DNA of 64,000 bases, from assembly GCA_036877525.1 (NCBI GenBank), contig JAZGTH010000008.1, positions 12,962,501-13,026,500 of the forward strand, written 5' to 3'. The stretch comes from Chromobotia macracanthus. Taxonomy: Eukaryota > Chordata > Actinopteri > Cypriniformes > Botiidae. This document shows positions 62,030 to 64,000 of this stretch, one piece after another (the stretch's first letter is position 1; the number at the start of each line of letters is the position of its first letter). The notes beneath the pieces were generated by a model. The model was not told the origin of the DNA, searched no databases, and saw nothing but the letters and a program-made list of their open reading frames with translations. Made by a program: the position numbers and the translations under genes.

Positions 62030-62859
62030 TGACAGGGTTTTGTCTGGTCAATGTCCTCAAATGCCATCAGATGATGTTGTGTTTTACTGGGCACTGACGG
62101 ACATCAAACCTTCAGCTTTCATGCGCAGTCCGTGTTCCTAGGGTTTCATTTTGATATTACAAAACAAAGAGAAAAACATTTAAATGCAACTGAAGTGAAG
62201 TAAACTGGCCACGCCCACAGGATGTTGATCTGGAATGACAGGAAGAGGAATTTACTGCAATTAAACTCGAAAAATTCCCAACACAGTTCACACATGATTA
62301 GTTCAATACAACAGCACAATGGACAAGAACAGATAATGTCTTAGATGTGATCTTATAAGCAACAATGTTGTCTGGTTGAAGATAAAATTTAATTTATCCA
62401 AAAAATGTTAATGTTGTATGATAAGTCTCTGGATAATCAAAATCTAAATTTTAAATTCTACTTTCATACATGTTTTTCAAATTACAATTCTGCATACTGT
62501 TTGCTTTCTTAATTCAAATTCTAGAACTGAATTCAGATTTTAAAAGCATTCTCAATTCATTTCTGAATGGCACACAATACTGGAGGGACTATAACCAGCT
62601 ACATTATTATAGTCACATATAACAAAAGAACATTTAAATGAAGAAAAGTCAATACTTTTATGATGTGGTAAATAAAAGCAAGGCGCTGGACAGCTTCTTC
62701 ACTGTGTTTCTAACCACGCTGTTTTCACAACATGACCTCTTATTGCTTAATTGCTAAACAGGCATTTCATATTTATGGGAATTTTATATTCACACGCCTT
62801 TAAAAGAAAGATTAGTGTATAATGCAGTTCTTAAATAACAGAAAGACAATTGAATATGT

Positions 62860-63440
62860 GAAAGAATCCCTGAGCCCCGCTAATGGGAAAATCATTTCAG
62901 CCGTAAAGTCATAAAGATTGAGGACAGATGCTGATACCCGTGAGCTGCCTTTTGTTTTATCCTGACAATAAGAATCAAGAGGACGATGGTGAATAGAATG
63001 ACTGCACAGTTCTGCATTTAAAGTCATCTGTGCGCCCGGGGTCTCACTGGCCGTGCCAAGACTCCCACTTTCACACTTCCACTGGACTGTCACTGCCAGA
63101 TTCTTCTGGGGTTTTGCCTGATAAATCGCCAGATAACAGGCATAGCCGGTGGCCATTGTTTGGCGGGGGTAAAGTGTTTAAAATGAATTTACCCGGTGAG
63201 TGCGGAGAATTCATTTCGCATTATGCTTGTCGCTGATGTACAAGAGGGCCGCTCCGAGAAATGGATCGGGTGGCATGCCAAACTCTGTAATCAGGGTTTC
63301 TCGCAGGGCTTGTGGCCGATACAAAGAGCCACAGACAATCAGCTCTGTTAGCTATGCATGCCAATCTGTTACCATGGTTAAGGGGCAACAGCCGGGGGGG
63401 GGGCATGCCACGCAAGGGCAACAAGCACACAAATACAATT
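62860..63440. promoter_or_regulatory. Long candidate conserved non-coding element
   Basis: Nearly 600 bases free of low-complexity sequence apart from a run of ten G (63394-63403). The block has even base composition and many retained CpGs: gagccccgctaatgggaaaa, ctgtgcgcccggggtctcac, gtgagtgcggagaattcatt, gagggccgctccgagaaatg, gatcgggtggcatgccaaac and gggcttgtggccgatacaaa. Octamer-like atgcatgccaatctg, a CCATGG core and TAATGG/TAATCA cores occur. Its open frames on both strands are short and match nothing known, so a long-range enhancer fits better than an exon. Confidence 0.42.
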
Positions 63441-64000
63441 ACTCTTCATAGATCTTTCTGTCTGAAAAACACAGAGAAGATGCTGGAATGTTCTTGTTAA
63501 ACTCTGTTCTTGGTCATTCTGGACATGAGCGGGTCGAGTAAGAGACTGGCACATTTATTCTGCAGAAATCAGACAGGTGGTCAACAGAGCTGCAGTCTCA
63601 TTTACAAAACATAAATGAAACAGTAATCTCACGTCTCTGACAGTTTTAAAAGAGATCTCAACAATGTCTCAGATTTGCCATATGATCTAACCTTATATAC
63701 TCTAACTCTGTGTAACAATACATCACATTTGTGCCATAATATTTCTTTTCATAAAAAAAACAAAACTGTGTATCTATACTGTTGTATCTACAAAAAAACA
63801 AGCTAAATTATCAACAAACAAAAAACACACAAAACAGGGTAACAGAGGACATATATTTCAGAAAAAACTCATGAGCAGCTGAACAAAATAGTTTTTCATT
63901 TAAAACCGCACACATTTGAAAAAACAGATAAAAGCAGATTATAATAGGCATGAATATTCTGAAAGCTAATTTACCCATATGTTTATGCAGGTTATTGTTC

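Larger units (their letters stand above)
40481..64000. other. 5' flanking / intergenic DNA with no recognisable gene
   Basis: In 23.5 kb no open frame resembles a known protein, and no spliced gene or RNA gene was recognised on either strand. The stretch is a mix of AT-rich unique sequence, tandem repeats (concentrated at 41.7-41.9 and 45.0-47.3 kb), small MITEs (51.7, 53.15, 53.45, 55.03 kb) and isolated GC-balanced blocks. In tetrapods the neighbour upstream of GLI2 is INHBB. If synteny holds, this is part of that regulatory interval. Confidence 0.65.

Noticed and set aside
63030..63451. Overlapping short open frames in the GC-balanced block
   Set aside because: Open on both strands by composition. 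None resembles a protein, and an enhancer is the better reading.
40481..64000. Upstream neighbour gene inhbb
   Set aside because: Looked for because it neighbours GLI2 in tetrapods, but no exon resembling an inhibin/activin subunit was found in the window.

Overview
This is eukaryotic, vertebrate DNA. It almost certainly comes from a ray-finned fish, and the repeat content suggests a cyprinid or close relative. The evidence is a GLI2-type transcription factor gene split by GT-AG introns, AT-rich intronic and flanking DNA, very abundant CA/CT microsatellites, and many short palindromic non-autonomous DNA transposons of kinds common in zebrafish and carp. No bacterial, organellar or CRISPR features were found.

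One protein-coding gene can be supported: the 5' half of a gli2 gene on the minus strand. Eight coding exons were located by protein similarity and by exact splice-site and phase bookkeeping. In transcript order they are 30013-29899, 12529-12424, 7288-7092, 5602-5429, 2422-2221, 2112-1923, 1528-1418 and 268-134. Joined, they give 1230 bases, exactly 410 codons with no stop, from the start Met through the N-terminal repressor region and the SUFU-binding SYGHL motif into zinc finger 1. The rest of the zinc-finger array and the activation domain lie beyond base 1. A CpG-enriched segment at about 39.99-40.48 kb, with strong minus-strand splice donors, is my candidate promoter and non-coding first exon. 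That would make the first intron about 10 kb.

Region by region. Bases 1-12.5 kb hold coding exons 2-8 and moderate introns. One of these introns (0.27-1.42 kb) contains a CpG-rich block just upstream of the zinc-finger exons. Bases 12.5-29.9 kb are one 17-kb intron with several blocks that look like conserved enhancers, including one with an RFX X-box. Bases 30-40 kb are the inferred first intron, with a GT/GAGA array carrying an exact 80-bp tandem duplication. Bases 40.5-64 kb appear gene-free and are probably 5' intergenic regulatory DNA. This stretch includes a 2.3-kb cluster of tandem repeats at 45.0-47.3 kb, centred on an unusual 840-bp heptamer satellite with two unit types.

The most unusual structure is that heptamer satellite (45.6-46.44 kb). 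All three plus-strand frames stay open across it, and the order of its two unit types forms longer repeating phrases. No new multi-gene system is visible. Enhancer calls rest on composition and motifs only, because no alignment could be run.
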